DNA of 64,000 nt from Amedibacterium intestinale (GTDB lineage: Bacteria > Bacillota_I > Bacilli_A > Erysipelotrichales > Erysipelotrichaceae). Below, one piece after another: positions 44,049 to 52,897 of the stretch; position 1 is the first letter of the stretch; every line of letters begins with the position of its first letter. The stretch lies in contig NZ_AP019711.1 of NCBI RefSeq assembly GCF_010537335.1, positions 1,116,001 to 1,180,000 on the forward strand, in the 5' to 3' direction. The notes under the pieces are model-generated. The model saw only the letters and a program-made list of their open reading frames with translations. It ran no database searches and was not told the origin of the DNA. The translations under genes were made by a program, and so were the position numbers.

Positions 44049-46142
44049 ATGACTAACAAACACCCTTTTGATGATTTTGGTATTAATTTATTTAGTGAAA
44101 ATGTGATGAAAGAATGCCTTCCTCATCCAATATATATGAAATGGAAGACCGCTACACGAAAAGAAGATGCACTTGATCGTACAACTGCAGATGCAATTGC
44201 GCATGCAATGAAAACCTGGGCCATGGAAAAAGGTGCAACACACTTTACACACTGGTTTCAGCCATTAACTGGAAGCACTGCCGAAAAACACGACAGCTTT
44301 ATAGAACCAGGAGAATATAATCAGCCGATTTCTCGTTTTTCTGGAAAATCTTTAATAAAAGGAGAAGGTGATGCCTCTTCTTTTCCAAGCGGAGGACTTC
44401 GTGCAACTTTTGAAGCACGTGGCTATACATACTGGGATTGTACTTCTCCTGCTTTTTTAAGAGACAATGTTTTATGTATTCCAACAATTTTTGTTTCTTA
44501 TAATGGAGAAACCTTAGATAAAAAAGCACCTCTATTAAAAAGTGCAGAGGCTATCAGCAAACAGGCTACTCGTATCGTAAATTTATTTAAAGATAAGGAT
44601 ATTAAACAAGTCAATGCCATGGTAGGTCTTGAACAGGAATATTTCTTAATTGATAAAGAATTATATAAGCAAAGAAAAGATCTTGTACATACAGGAAGAA
44701 CTTTGTTTGGTTCGATGCCTCCAAAAAGCATGGATATTCGCGGGCACTATTTTGGCAGTATACCTAATCGTGTACAGGCGTTCATGAAGGATGTAGATGA
44801 AGAACTATGGAAACTTGGTATTTATGCCAAAACAGAACACAATGAAGTAGCACCCTGCCAGTTTGAAATTGCCCCATTGTTTATCGACGCCAATGTAGCC
44901 GTTGATCAAAACCTGATCATCATGGATGTATTAAAAAAGAAAGCAGATAAACATGGACTTGCCTGCCTTTTACATGAAAAACCATTCCAGGGAGTAAATG
45001 GAAGTGGAAAACACAATAACTGGTCTCTTGTTACAGATGATGGTCAAAATTTATTAGAGCCGGGTGATCGCCCTCATGAAAACATTCGTTTCTTATTATT
45101 TGTATGTGCCATCATTGAAGCTGTAGATACCTATCCAGAGCTTCTTCGCATGGCTGCCAGCTGCTATGGAAATGATTATCGCTTAGGTGCTGATGAAGCT
45201 CCTCCTGCAGTTATCTCTATCTGTATGGGAGATGAATTGGAAATCATTTTAGAAAAACTTAGAAATGGAGAACATGAATTAAAAAATGTAGTAGAAACAC
45301 AACCTTATGCGATAGCGAACTTATCTTATGTACCAAAAGATACAAGCGACCGAAACCGTACTTCCCCATTTGCCTTTACAGGAAACAAATTTGAATTCCG
45401 TATGGTAGGAAGCAGCCGCAGTGCTTCTACAACAAATATTATCTTAAATTCTATCGTAGCAGATACCTTACGCAAAATTGCCGATCAGCTGCAGGAATAT
45501 AAATATATTGATGATATCCGCAAAAAATCATTAGACATTTGTCGCGACATTTTACAACAGCACCATCGTATTTTATTCTCTAAAGATGGTTACAGCAGTG
45601 AATGGCTGCAAGAAGCTGAAAAGCGTGGTCTTCCAAATATTCCTTTCTATGTTGATTCCATTCCTTCTTTAATTAATGAAAAAGCTATTCAGATGTTTGA
45701 ACGAAATGGCGTTTATAATAAACTGGAATTAGAAGCACGTGTGGATATTCTTTTCGATGAATATCGCAAATCCGTAAAAGCAGAAGTATTAACGATTTTA
45801 GATATCAGTAAAAAAGATTTCCTTCCTGCACTTGTAAAAGAAATTAAATTTTATAGCGATGCTCAAAATTCTTTAGGATTTAAAAATGAGTATTACGAAA
45901 GAAAAATTAATTTCTTAGTAAATCTGTTAAATTCACTAGACGAACAGTATCATACGTTAAAAAATAAAATGATGGAAAGAAATCAATATGAATCAAGCAT
46001 GGAAAAAGCGCAATATTTAAACCAAGAGGTACTTCCGCAAATGCATAAGCTTCGCCATATTCTAGATACTATTGAGGAAGCTGTTTCAAGTGAACAATAT
46101 CCATACCCAACATACGATGATATGTTTACATCTGTACAATAA
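44049..46142 (+). CDS. glnN: Glutamine synthetase type III
   Basis: A 697-residue GSIII enzyme, forming glutamine from glutamate, ammonia and ATP. It shows GLEQEYFLID, the CQFEIAPLF segment, the ATP/ammonia region NGSGKHNNWSLVTDDGQN and the GSSRSAS loop. The length is the usual for type III, about 250 residues longer than GSI. GGAGG lies 9 bases before the ATG. No GlnR box is visible upstream. It is monocistronic with its own terminator. Confidence 0.96.
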   Translation: MTNKHPFDDFGINLFSENVMKECLPHPIYMKWKTATRKEDALDRTTADAIAHAMKTWAMEKGATHFTHWFQPLTGSTAEKHDSFIEPGEYNQPISRFSGKSLIKGEGDASSFPSGGLRATFEARGYTYWDCTSPAFLRDNVLCIPTIFVSYNGETLDKKAPLLKSAEAISKQATRIVNLFKDKDIKQVNAMVGLEQEYFLIDKELYKQRKDLVHTGRTLFGSMPPKSMDIRGHYFGSIPNRVQAFMKDVDEELWKLGIYAKTEHNEVAPCQFEIAPLFIDANVAVDQNLIIMDVLKKKADKHGLACLLHEKPFQGVNGSGKHNNWSLVTDDGQNLLEPGDRPHENIRFLLFVCAIIEAVDTYPELLRMAASCYGNDYRLGADEAPPAVISICMGDELEIILEKLRNGEHELKNVVETQPYAIANLSYVPKDTSDRNRTSPFAFTGNKFEFRMVGSSRSASTTNIILNSIVADTLRKIADQLQEYKYIDDIRKKSLDICRDILQQHHRILFSKDGYSSEWLQEAEKRGLPNIPFYVDSIPSLINEKAIQMFERNGVYNKLELEARVDILFDEYRKSVKAEVLTILDISKKDFLPALVKEIKFYSDAQNSLGFKNEYYERKINFLVNLLNSLDEQYHTLKNKMMERNQYESSMEKAQYLNQEVLPQMHKLRHILDTIEEAVSSEQYPYPTYDDMFTSVQ

Positions 46143-46169
46143 CTGCTCAAACGAGCAGTTATTTTTAAT
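46138..46169 (+). terminator. glnN terminator
   Basis: Perfect 11-bp stem AATAACTGCTC/GAGCAGTTATT with AAAC loop and T run, starting in the stop codon. Confidence 0.88.
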
Positions 46170-46214
46170 TGAAATTTTACAATTATTTACTAAAAATTGA
46201 TGAAATATAAAAAA

Positions 46215-46251
46215 TTAACAGAATTTTAACATTTCCTTAACACAATTAACA
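46215..46251 (+). promoter_or_regulatory. Array of four TTAACA boxes (PhoP-type) upstream of the phosphate transporter
   Basis: Perfect TTAACA hexamers begin at 46215, 46226, 46237 and 46246, i.e. 11, 11 and 9 bases apart and therefore on nearly one helix face. This is the layout of PhoP/PhoB boxes of Firmicutes. The last box ends at the -35 position of the predicted promoter. Confidence 0.65.
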
Positions 46252-46273
46252 TGTTATCTTTACCAAGATTTAA

Positions 46274-46279
46274 TATACT
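46274..46279 (+). promoter_or_regulatory. -10 element of the Na/Pi transporter promoter
   Basis: TATACT, with no good -35 (ATGTTA at 46251-46256 region). Consistent with an activator-dependent promoter. Confidence 0.5.
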
Positions 46280-46316
46280 AAAATCATAACTTATAAAATT
46301 ACAGGAGGAAAATAAC

Positions 46317-47993
46317 ATGAATTTAACAAGCCTTCTAGGTTTATTCGGTGGGCTGGCACTATTCCTTTATGGAATGCATATGATGAGCAACGGATTAGAA
46401 AATGCTGCCGGAGACAGAATGAAAACAATCTTAGAAAAACTAACGAGCAATCGTTTCCTGGGACTTTTGGTAGGAGCTTTAATTACTGCTGTTATCCAAA
46501 GTTCTTCCGCAACAACTGTTATGGTCGTTGGATTTGTTAACTCTAAATTAATGACTCTTCAGCAGGCTGTCTGGATCATTATGGGTGCTAACATTGGAAC
46601 TACGATTACTGGTCAGCTAATAGCATTAGATGCAAGTAAGATCGCTCCAGTTATCGCATTTTGCGGTGTTGTCTTAGTTACTTTCTTAAAAAACAAGAAA
46701 TTAAACTCTATCGGAGATATTTTAGCAGGTCTAGGTATTTTATTTATTGGTATGGATATGATGAAAGAAGCAATGGTTCCACTACAGGAATCACAAGTCT
46801 TTATTGATGCCATGACAACCATCTCAAATCCAATTCTTGCCATTTTATTAGGAGCTGGATTTACTGCATTAATTCAGAGTTCTTCTGCTTCTGTTGGTAT
46901 TTTGCAGGCATTGGCATTAAGCGGCTTGATTCCATTAAGCAGTGCAATCTATATTATCTTTGGACAAAACATCGGTACATGTATTACAGCTGTTTTAGCA
47001 TCTTTAGGTGCCAATCGTATGGCAAAGCGTACTACGATCATTCACCTTTCATTTAATATTATAGGGACACTTATCTTCATGCTGTTTATCCAGTTTGTTC
47101 CATTTGTTAGCTGGATGGAAGCAATCACATCAAATCCAGCTGCACAGATTGCAAATACTCACACAACTTTCAACATTGTAACAACTTTAATTCTTCTTCC
47201 ATTTGGTAATTACCTTGCAAAACTTGCAGAAATTATCATGCCTGTGAAACCGGAAGAAATTGAAGATGCGAATTATGATGTACCATTAGTATTTGTTGAT
47301 ACCAATAACATTGGTTCATCTGCTATAGCAATATCTTCTTTAAGAAAAGAAGCTTTAGCAATGTTAAAACTTGCAGAGACAAACTTAGAAACAAGTATCG
47401 AATCTTTATATACACCAAATACTGATTTCAAAAAAATAGAAAAGCGTGAAAAACGTATTGATTTTATCAACTATGAAATCACAAATTACATGTCTAAAGT
47501 TTCTCAAATCAATATGAATGAAAATGAAACCATCACAAGCAATGCTTTATATAAATGTTTTTCAGATATTGAACGTATTGGCGATCACGCTATCAATATT
47601 CTTCAATATTCAAAAGAAGATTCTGAAATGCGTTTAACAAACACTCAAGAAATACAGGATGAACTTTCACAACTGTTAGAACTTCTAGAAAAAAGCTTCT
47701 CTTTACTGTTTGCTTATCGCTTAGATTCTAATGATGACTGTTATAGTAAAATAGAACGTATTGAAGATCGTATCGATGAATTAACTGCTACATATCGTCA
47801 AAAACAGATTGATCGTTTATATGAAAAGAAAGTTACCGCAAAAGACTGTGTTATTTATTCGGAAATTATGACAGACATTGAACGTGTCAGTGATCATCTT
47901 ATCAATATTATTCAGGAATGTAAAAGATGCAGTTTTACATTAAGTGATGATTTATTTACAAGTGGCTTCAGTGCTGTAAATCCTGCATCCTAA
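46317..47993 (+). CDS. Na+/phosphate cotransporter with C-terminal PhoU-like domain
   Basis: A 558-residue protein. The membrane part (1-310) has the two inverted repeats of the Na/Pi-cotransporter II family, each with a QSSSA motif (AVIQSSSATT and ALIQSSSASV). The cytosolic part (about 340-550) is a PhoU-like helical domain with two IERIGDHA/IERVSDHL-type repeats. It imports phosphate (or a related anion) with Na+. GGAGG lies 8 bases before the ATG. The PhoP-type boxes upstream fit induction under phosphate limitation. Confidence 0.92.
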   Translation: MNLTSLLGLFGGLALFLYGMHMMSNGLENAAGDRMKTILEKLTSNRFLGLLVGALITAVIQSSSATTVMVVGFVNSKLMTLQQAVWIIMGANIGTTITGQLIALDASKIAPVIAFCGVVLVTFLKNKKLNSIGDILAGLGILFIGMDMMKEAMVPLQESQVFIDAMTTISNPILAILLGAGFTALIQSSSASVGILQALALSGLIPLSSAIYIIFGQNIGTCITAVLASLGANRMAKRTTIIHLSFNIIGTLIFMLFIQFVPFVSWMEAITSNPAAQIANTHTTFNIVTTLILLPFGNYLAKLAEIIMPVKPEEIEDANYDVPLVFVDTNNIGSSAIAISSLRKEALAMLKLAETNLETSIESLYTPNTDFKKIEKREKRIDFINYEITNYMSKVSQINMNENETITSNALYKCFSDIERIGDHAINILQYSKEDSEMRLTNTQEIQDELSQLLELLEKSFSLLFAYRLDSNDDCYSKIERIEDRIDELTATYRQKQIDRLYEKKVTAKDCVIYSEIMTDIERVSDHLINIIQECKRCSFTLSDDLFTSGFSAVNPAS

Positions 47994-47994
47994 A

Positions 47995-48037
47995 TAAAAA
48001 AAGTGAAAGGAATATATGCTCCTTTCATTTTTTATAT
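47995..48037 (+). terminator. Terminator of the Na/Pi transporter gene
   Basis: Stem TGAAAGGA/TCCTTTCA with an 8-base loop, A run before and TTTTTT after; may also serve the minus strand. Confidence 0.75.
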
Positions 48038-48107
48038 ACAAGATCATATTTTATTTATTAAAAAGATACAATCTCTATAAGAAAAAGTAACTTTTAAAAA
48101 CAAATCA

Positions 48108-49280
48108 TTAATTTGTGTTGTTTTCTAAAGAGACAACATCACTTTCACTTGCATCTACCCCTTTTTTCTCTAAGCGATAATGAACAAATTCTTTTACAGC
48201 TACATAGAAAACCGCAAAGCAAGGAACACCGATAAACATTCCAACTATTCCAAACAGCCCTCCTCCAATGCATACCGAAAATAAGATACCGATACTTGGA
48301 AGTCCCAATTTATCTCCCAAAATCATAGGTCCCAATACATTCCCATCAAACTGTTGAAGAGCAAATACGAACAAAGCAAAATATACAGCCGTTATAGGAT
48401 GAATTATAAATAAAATAACAACTCCTGGAATAGCCCCAATAAAAGGTCCAAAAACAGGAATCATATTCGTTACGCCAACAAACACAGACAGCAGCAATGC
48501 ATAAGGAAATTGGAATATTAAAGAGCCAACATAGCATAAGATACCAATAATCAAGGAATCTATCGCTTTTCCAACAATAAAATTATTGAAAATTTTACTG
48601 CTTAACAAAGACATACGATGAAAATATTTCGATACTTCTTCAGGAAAAAGCGCATAATTAATCTTTCTAACATAACGAAGCAGTCGTTCTTTATCCATCA
48701 ACATATATAAAGCACTTACAATACCAAGTACGATATCTAATAATGTACTTCCAAATGCATACGTATATTTCAACATCTGTGGTAAAGCAACCGTAACAAA
48801 ATCTGTCATTTTTCCAAAAATATCTATTTGTTCAAAATAATTTCCTACTTCTTCAGCCCGAATTCCATGTTCCTTAATAAAGTCCTGAACAAACACCTCA
48901 AAGTTTTCCATATATTCTGGAAAGGAAGAAATCAAAGACAAAATACTGTCAATCAATTGTGGAATTAATAAAGCCAGGAAACATGAAACCGCCACAATTC
49001 CTAATATAATTGCTAGCAGTGCAGCGAATGCTCTTTTATGATTTTTCTTTAAAGGAAGATGAAGAAATAATTTTTCCTCAATCAATATCATTGGTTTATT
49101 TAATAAAAAAGCAATCGCGAAGCCAATAATAAAAGGCGTAGTTAAAGAAAGAACCTTTTTAAACAGCCCAAACAAGACATCAAAACGATAGAAGCAAAAG
49201 AAAATAGAGATAGCAACAAATATAATTACAGCTGCCAGCCAAACTTTATTTTTCATTTCCCCTGTCATTTTTACTTTCAT
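48108..49280 (-). CDS. AI-2E family transporter (PerM/YtvI-like)
   Basis: A 390-residue membrane protein with about eight helices. Family marks are the long middle loop with coiled character and the ending block NMIPVFGPFIGAIPGVVILF followed by GNVLGPMILGDKLGLPS. Members have been linked to autoinducer-2 export or Na+/H+ antiport; the substrate here is unknown. GAGGTGA lies 5 bases before the ATG. It is divergent from the trmH-like gene. Confidence 0.88.
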   Translation of the reverse strand: MKVKMTGEMKNKVWLAAVIIFVAISIFFCFYRFDVLFGLFKKVLSLTTPFIIGFAIAFLLNKPMILIEEKLFLHLPLKKNHKRAFAALLAIILGIVAVSCFLALLIPQLIDSILSLISSFPEYMENFEVFVQDFIKEHGIRAEEVGNYFEQIDIFGKMTDFVTVALPQMLKYTYAFGSTLLDIVLGIVSALYMLMDKERLLRYVRKINYALFPEEVSKYFHRMSLLSSKIFNNFIVGKAIDSLIIGILCYVGSLIFQFPYALLLSVFVGVTNMIPVFGPFIGAIPGVVILFIIHPITAVYFALFVFALQQFDGNVLGPMILGDKLGLPSIGILFSVCIGGGLFGIVGMFIGVPCFAVFYVAVKEFVHYRLEKKGVDASESDVVSLENNTN

Positions 49281-49408
49281 TTACATCACCTCAGTGCTTT
49301 CATTTTACCATGAAAATCCGCTTTCATTTCTTAAATTTTAGAAAGTTTTATTTTTTTCTTTTTCTGATGCCTTATTTCGTTTATAATAATGTCGAAATGA
49401 GGTGCATC

Positions 49409-50158
49409 ATGGAAAATTATATCGTAGAAGGAAATATTTCCGTTAAAGCTGTATTACTTGCAAACAGAAGAAAAGTAGAAAGAATTTATGTAGATCCTAA
49501 GAAAAAAGATCGAGATACATCATTTATCATTCGCAAAGCAAAAGAGATGCTTGTTCCTGTTCAGACCTTGCCAAGAGAAGAAATTGATGCATTGGCACAG
49601 GGAAAAACACATGGTGGACTTCTTGCGGTATGCTCAGAAAGAGAATATCAAAATTTAGAAGATATCGTACAAAAGCCAGATTTATTTTTAGCTTTGATTG
49701 AGGGAGTAGAAGATCCATTTAACTTTGGCTATATTTTGCGAACCTTATATGCGGCTGGCTGTGACGGTGTTATTATTCCACCAAGAAATTGGACAAGTGC
49801 TGCCGATGTCGTCACTAAATCCAGTGCAGGTGCTAGTGAATACATCAATTTGTTCCTAGCAGAAAACATGGAAGAAACACTTCAGTTATTAAAAAAACAT
49901 AAAATTTCAATCGTATGTGGACAAAGAAGCGATGCTATTTCTTTATACGAATATCGTTTCCCACAAAAAGTATGTATTGCGATTGGTGGAGAAATGCGAG
50001 GATTAAGCAAACTGGTACAATCTCAAAGCTCACAAAACTTGTTTATTCCCTATCATGCTGAATTCAAAAATGCTTTAACTGCTGCATCTAGTAGTGCTAT
50101 CTTCGCCTTTGAATATTTACGTCAAAAAGAAGCAAAGACAAAAAAACTCGATAAGTGA
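49409..50158 (+). CDS. TrmH/SpoU-family RNA methyltransferase
   Basis: A 249-residue SPOUT enzyme that 2'-O-methylates ribose in tRNA or rRNA. It has an N-terminal substrate-binding domain and the knotted SAM domain with EGVEDPFNFGYILR, the middle KSSAGASEYINLF and the ending IAIGGEMRGLSK. The start at 49409 has GAGGTG 6 bases upstream; the frame is open further to 49310 but without a ribosome site. Target nucleotide unknown. Confidence 0.88.
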   Translation: MENYIVEGNISVKAVLLANRRKVERIYVDPKKKDRDTSFIIRKAKEMLVPVQTLPREEIDALAQGKTHGGLLAVCSEREYQNLEDIVQKPDLFLALIEGVEDPFNFGYILRTLYAAGCDGVIIPPRNWTSAADVVTKSSAGASEYINLFLAENMEETLQLLKKHKISIVCGQRSDAISLYEYRFPQKVCIAIGGEMRGLSKLVQSQSSQNLFIPYHAEFKNALTAASSSAIFAFEYLRQKEAKTKKLDK

Positions 50159-50178
50159 TCATCGAGTTTTTTATTTTT
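50141..50178. terminator. Bidirectional terminator between trmH-like and rhodanese genes
   Basis: Perfect stem AAAAAACTCGAT/ATCGAGTTTTTT (12 bp) whose loop contains the plus-strand stop codon. Confidence 0.85.
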
Positions 50179-50485
50179 CTACTTCATATTCCCAATAGAT
50201 AATACCGCCAATATTATATACATTGGTTCTTCCTTGATCCTTTAAAAAATTCACATAGGCATTTGAACGCTGTCCGCTTCTACAATATACATATACAGGC
50301 TTATCTTGTGGAATCACATCTATCTGCTGTTTTGCCTTTTGTAAAGGAATACAAACAGCTCCTGGCAAATGACCTTCTTCATATTCATCCTGTTCTCTAA
50401 CATCCAGTAAAAAGAAGTCCTTGCCTTCCATCATTTCCTGATGCACTTCACTCATTTCTTTATCAAATTTCATTCTAAAAAACAT
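50171..50485 (-). CDS. Rhodanese-domain protein
   Basis: A 104-residue single rhodanese domain: LLDVREQDEYEEGHLPGAVCIPL and the active loop YCRSGQRSN with the catalytic cysteine. Such proteins carry sulfane sulfur as persulfide. GAGGTAA lies before the ATG. It is 12 bases behind a small membrane protein gene and probably in the ppiB operon. Confidence 0.9.
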   Translation of the reverse strand: MFFRMKFDKEMSEVHQEMMEGKDFFLLDVREQDEYEEGHLPGAVCIPLQKAKQQIDVIPQDKPVYVYCRSGQRSNAYVNFLKDQGRTNVYNIGGIIYWEYEVEK

Positions 50486-50497
50486 AATTTACCTCTT

Positions 50498-50848
50498 TTA
50501 ATCCGCAAATACAAAACCACAAAAAACATAAAGCATGTACATGTAAATTCCTTCTAATCCAAAAAAATGAAGAAACCTGCTTAACGGTGGCAACTGTAAA
50601 ATACCCAGCTGTAAAAACAGCAAAAGCAACAATACCACAATAGAAAATACTTTCGGCATCACTGCATTGGAGATTTTCTTATATTTTGCATTTAAAAAAT
50701 AACCAAAGAAAAATAAGGCTGCACATAAAAAGATAGTGTGAAATGTCTGTGTATAACTTCCTCTTAAATATGTATCCATCAGTCTTTGTAATAATGCACA
50801 AACAATTAAGATAGAAAAAGGTATCCCCAGACGTTTTAGTGAATCCAT
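50498..50848 (-). CDS. Small membrane protein of unknown function
   Basis: A 116-residue protein with four hydrophobic segments (about 8-22, 37-53, 66-85, 97-114). No family recognised. It starts three bases after the ppiB stop, with GGAGG inside the end of ppiB, so it is translationally coupled. Confidence 0.75.
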   Translation of the reverse strand: MDSLKRLGIPFSILIVCALLQRLMDTYLRGSYTQTFHTIFLCAALFFFGYFLNAKYKKISNAVMPKVFSIVVLLLLLFLQLGILQLPPLSRFLHFFGLEGIYMYMLYVFCGFVFAD

Positions 50849-50851
50849 GAA

Positions 50852-51292
50852 TTATTCTTCCTCCAGAATAACCACTTTCTCCATAACATCTCCATTCATC
50901 ATGTTTCTTACTGCACCCATATTATCTGTTACTTTACCAAATACAGTATGCACACCATCAAGATGAGGCTGTGGACAATGACAAATAAAGAACTGACAGC
51001 ATCCAGTATCTTTCCCGCGATGCGCCATAGACATACTTCCTGTTTCATGGCGATGTGGATTATTAGCCGTTTCACAAGGAATGGTATAACCTAAATCTCC
51101 TGTTCCATTTCCATAAGGACATCCACCCTGAGATACAAAGTTTGGAATTACACGATGAAATGTTTTCCCATCATAATACCCTTCTTTTACCAGCTTCACA
51201 AAGTTATTTACAGTAATCGGTGCATCATCTGGATACAGTTCAAAAGGAAGTTCTGCACCATTTTCCATTACGATTTTTCCATGTAAGATCAT
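50852..51292 (-). CDS. ppiB: Peptidyl-prolyl cis-trans isomerase, cyclophilin type
   Basis: A 146-residue cytosolic cyclophilin with FHRVIPNFVSQGGCP, GSMSMAHRG and HLDGVHTVFGKV, the family motifs. It speeds folding by prolyl isomerisation. The middle carries CCQFFICHCP with three cysteines near the active site, more than usual. GGAGG lies before the ATG. First gene of a ppiB-membrane protein-rhodanese operon. Confidence 0.93.
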   Translation of the reverse strand: MILHGKIVMENGAELPFELYPDDAPITVNNFVKLVKEGYYDGKTFHRVIPNFVSQGGCPYGNGTGDLGYTIPCETANNPHRHETGSMSMAHRGKDTGCCQFFICHCPQPHLDGVHTVFGKVTDNMGAVRNMMNGDVMEKVVILEEE

Positions 51293-51393
51293 ATAAAATT
51301 CCTCCTATTTAATTCCTAACTACTATACAATACTTCCTGTAAAAAAACAACTACACAACAAAAACATTCATATCTTTATCCGGTCTACGTGTA

Positions 51394-51438
51394 TCAAAAA
51401 AGAAGTGCTTTTACCAAACACAACACAACACTTCTTTT
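51394..51438 (-). terminator. Terminator of the VanZ-domain gene
   Basis: Perfect 10-bp stem AAAAGAAGTG/CACTTCTTTT, T-rich tail on the minus strand. Confidence 0.75.
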
Positions 51439-51449
51439 CCTGTATATCG

Positions 51450-52868
51450 CTATTTTTTTACTGCAGGAATCATAATTTGATTTGCAGCATATTCTACATT
51501 TGATTTTACATCAAACACATACACTGGCTGATAATACCCTTTACTATCCTGTTTATATCCAATATGTACTTTTCCAACATCTAACGTAATATCTTTATCG
51601 TAAAATCCAAACTCTTCATCATAAAGCTTTTCAAAGGCTTCCTGTTGAGAAATCAGCGGAAATTCTTTATATGGATTAGCAACAATGATTTCATTCCTAA
51701 TATTATCCAATTCTCCATTTTCATAATAGGTACATTCCAATTTCCCATCATATAGCGTATCTCCAATTTTGATTTTATCCGCCTCAAAGCTGTATGTTTG
51801 ACGTTCCTTGTTTATTGTTAAAGTAGTTCCTTCAGGTAAAAATATCCCATATTTCGATAATGCTTTCTCTAGTGTTTCTCTGCTTGCCTTTATACTTTGC
51901 TTGTTCTCTTCATCTCTAATATTTAATGTATTAATATTAATATTCCCGTTCTTAAAATAAATCCAAATATTATACTTTTCATCCACATCTTCATAAATAA
52001 CACATTCATCATAAACCATGACACTATCTTCATTGATTTTTGTATGCATTCTATCAAAAAAAGAAATCGCCACCTGTTTCGCTTCTTCTTTTGTATAACC
52101 TTCCATCTTATAAACCATTTCATTTACTTCCTTTGTATCGTATGTTTCTGATGAATGAATCGTAACATCAATATTATGTTTCATAGTGATATCCAAAGGA
52201 TAGGTTGGTATATTTCCTAATTCCTGCATTTGATAAACGATATAAGTACCACCAAAGCCAGCAATACAAAGAAATAGTGGGATTTGAAATAATATCGTTT
52301 TCATGATAGAAATTTTTTCTTTTTTCCTTGCACTCATAAAGCAAACAATAATTTTGTAGAATCCATAACCAATACATACCCCTATCGTATTATTTAATAA
52401 ATCTGCAGTTTCAAAAATTCCTAAATGGAAAAACAGCTGTATAAGCTCAATAGTTAAACTAAACAAAAAGCCTGCAAGATATGTTTTCCAAAATGTTTGA
52501 AATTTTTTATTTCCTAGTGGCAGCAAGAATCCAAAAGGAACAAATAACACGATGTTTACAACAATCAATCCCCACGCAGCAAAAGAAGCACTCATCCATG
52601 CTTCCTGATATGCGAAGAATGGAGAAAGAAGCATAGCACCATCATGATAGGAACCCCTTGATAATAATGTTCCTAGCACTACCACAAGAATATAACATAT
52701 AAAAACAAACCACCACAGCAGTTTATACTTATCCGCTTTTTTCTTTCCTTTGCCAATCTTTCGATAAACCAAATAACCAATACCAAAGATAGCAACAAGC
52801 AACACAGTCAAAAAAATTCCTATAAGTAGAAAATCTTTTCCCATACCTAATATGTCTCTTAATTCCAT
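51450..52868 (-). CDS. VanZ-family membrane protein with large extracytoplasmic domain
   Basis: A 472-residue protein. The first 180 residues are a VanZ domain with about five membrane helices (SFAAWGLIVVNIVLFVPFGF; SLTIELIQLFFHLGIFETADL). After one more helix (about 190-210) follows a long soluble part of about 260 residues with repeated YEDG/YDGKL-like beta segments that I do not recognise. VanZ of Tn1546 gives low teicoplanin resistance; most VanZ-like proteins have unknown roles. The added domain is uncommon. Its gene follows the aspartic-protease-like gene by 29 bases. Confidence 0.82.
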   Translation of the reverse strand: MELRDILGMGKDFLLIGIFLTVLLVAIFGIGYLVYRKIGKGKKKADKYKLLWWFVFICYILVVVLGTLLSRGSYHDGAMLLSPFFAYQEAWMSASFAAWGLIVVNIVLFVPFGFLLPLGNKKFQTFWKTYLAGFLFSLTIELIQLFFHLGIFETADLLNNTIGVCIGYGFYKIIVCFMSARKKEKISIMKTILFQIPLFLCIAGFGGTYIVYQMQELGNIPTYPLDITMKHNIDVTIHSSETYDTKEVNEMVYKMEGYTKEEAKQVAISFFDRMHTKINEDSVMVYDECVIYEDVDEKYNIWIYFKNGNININTLNIRDEENKQSIKASRETLEKALSKYGIFLPEGTTLTINKERQTYSFEADKIKIGDTLYDGKLECTYYENGELDNIRNEIIVANPYKEFPLISQQEAFEKLYDEEFGFYDKDITLDVGKVHIGYKQDSKGYYQPVYVFDVKSNVEYAANQIMIPAVKK

Positions 52869-52897
52869 AAAACCTATATCCCTTTCCTCTATAATAA

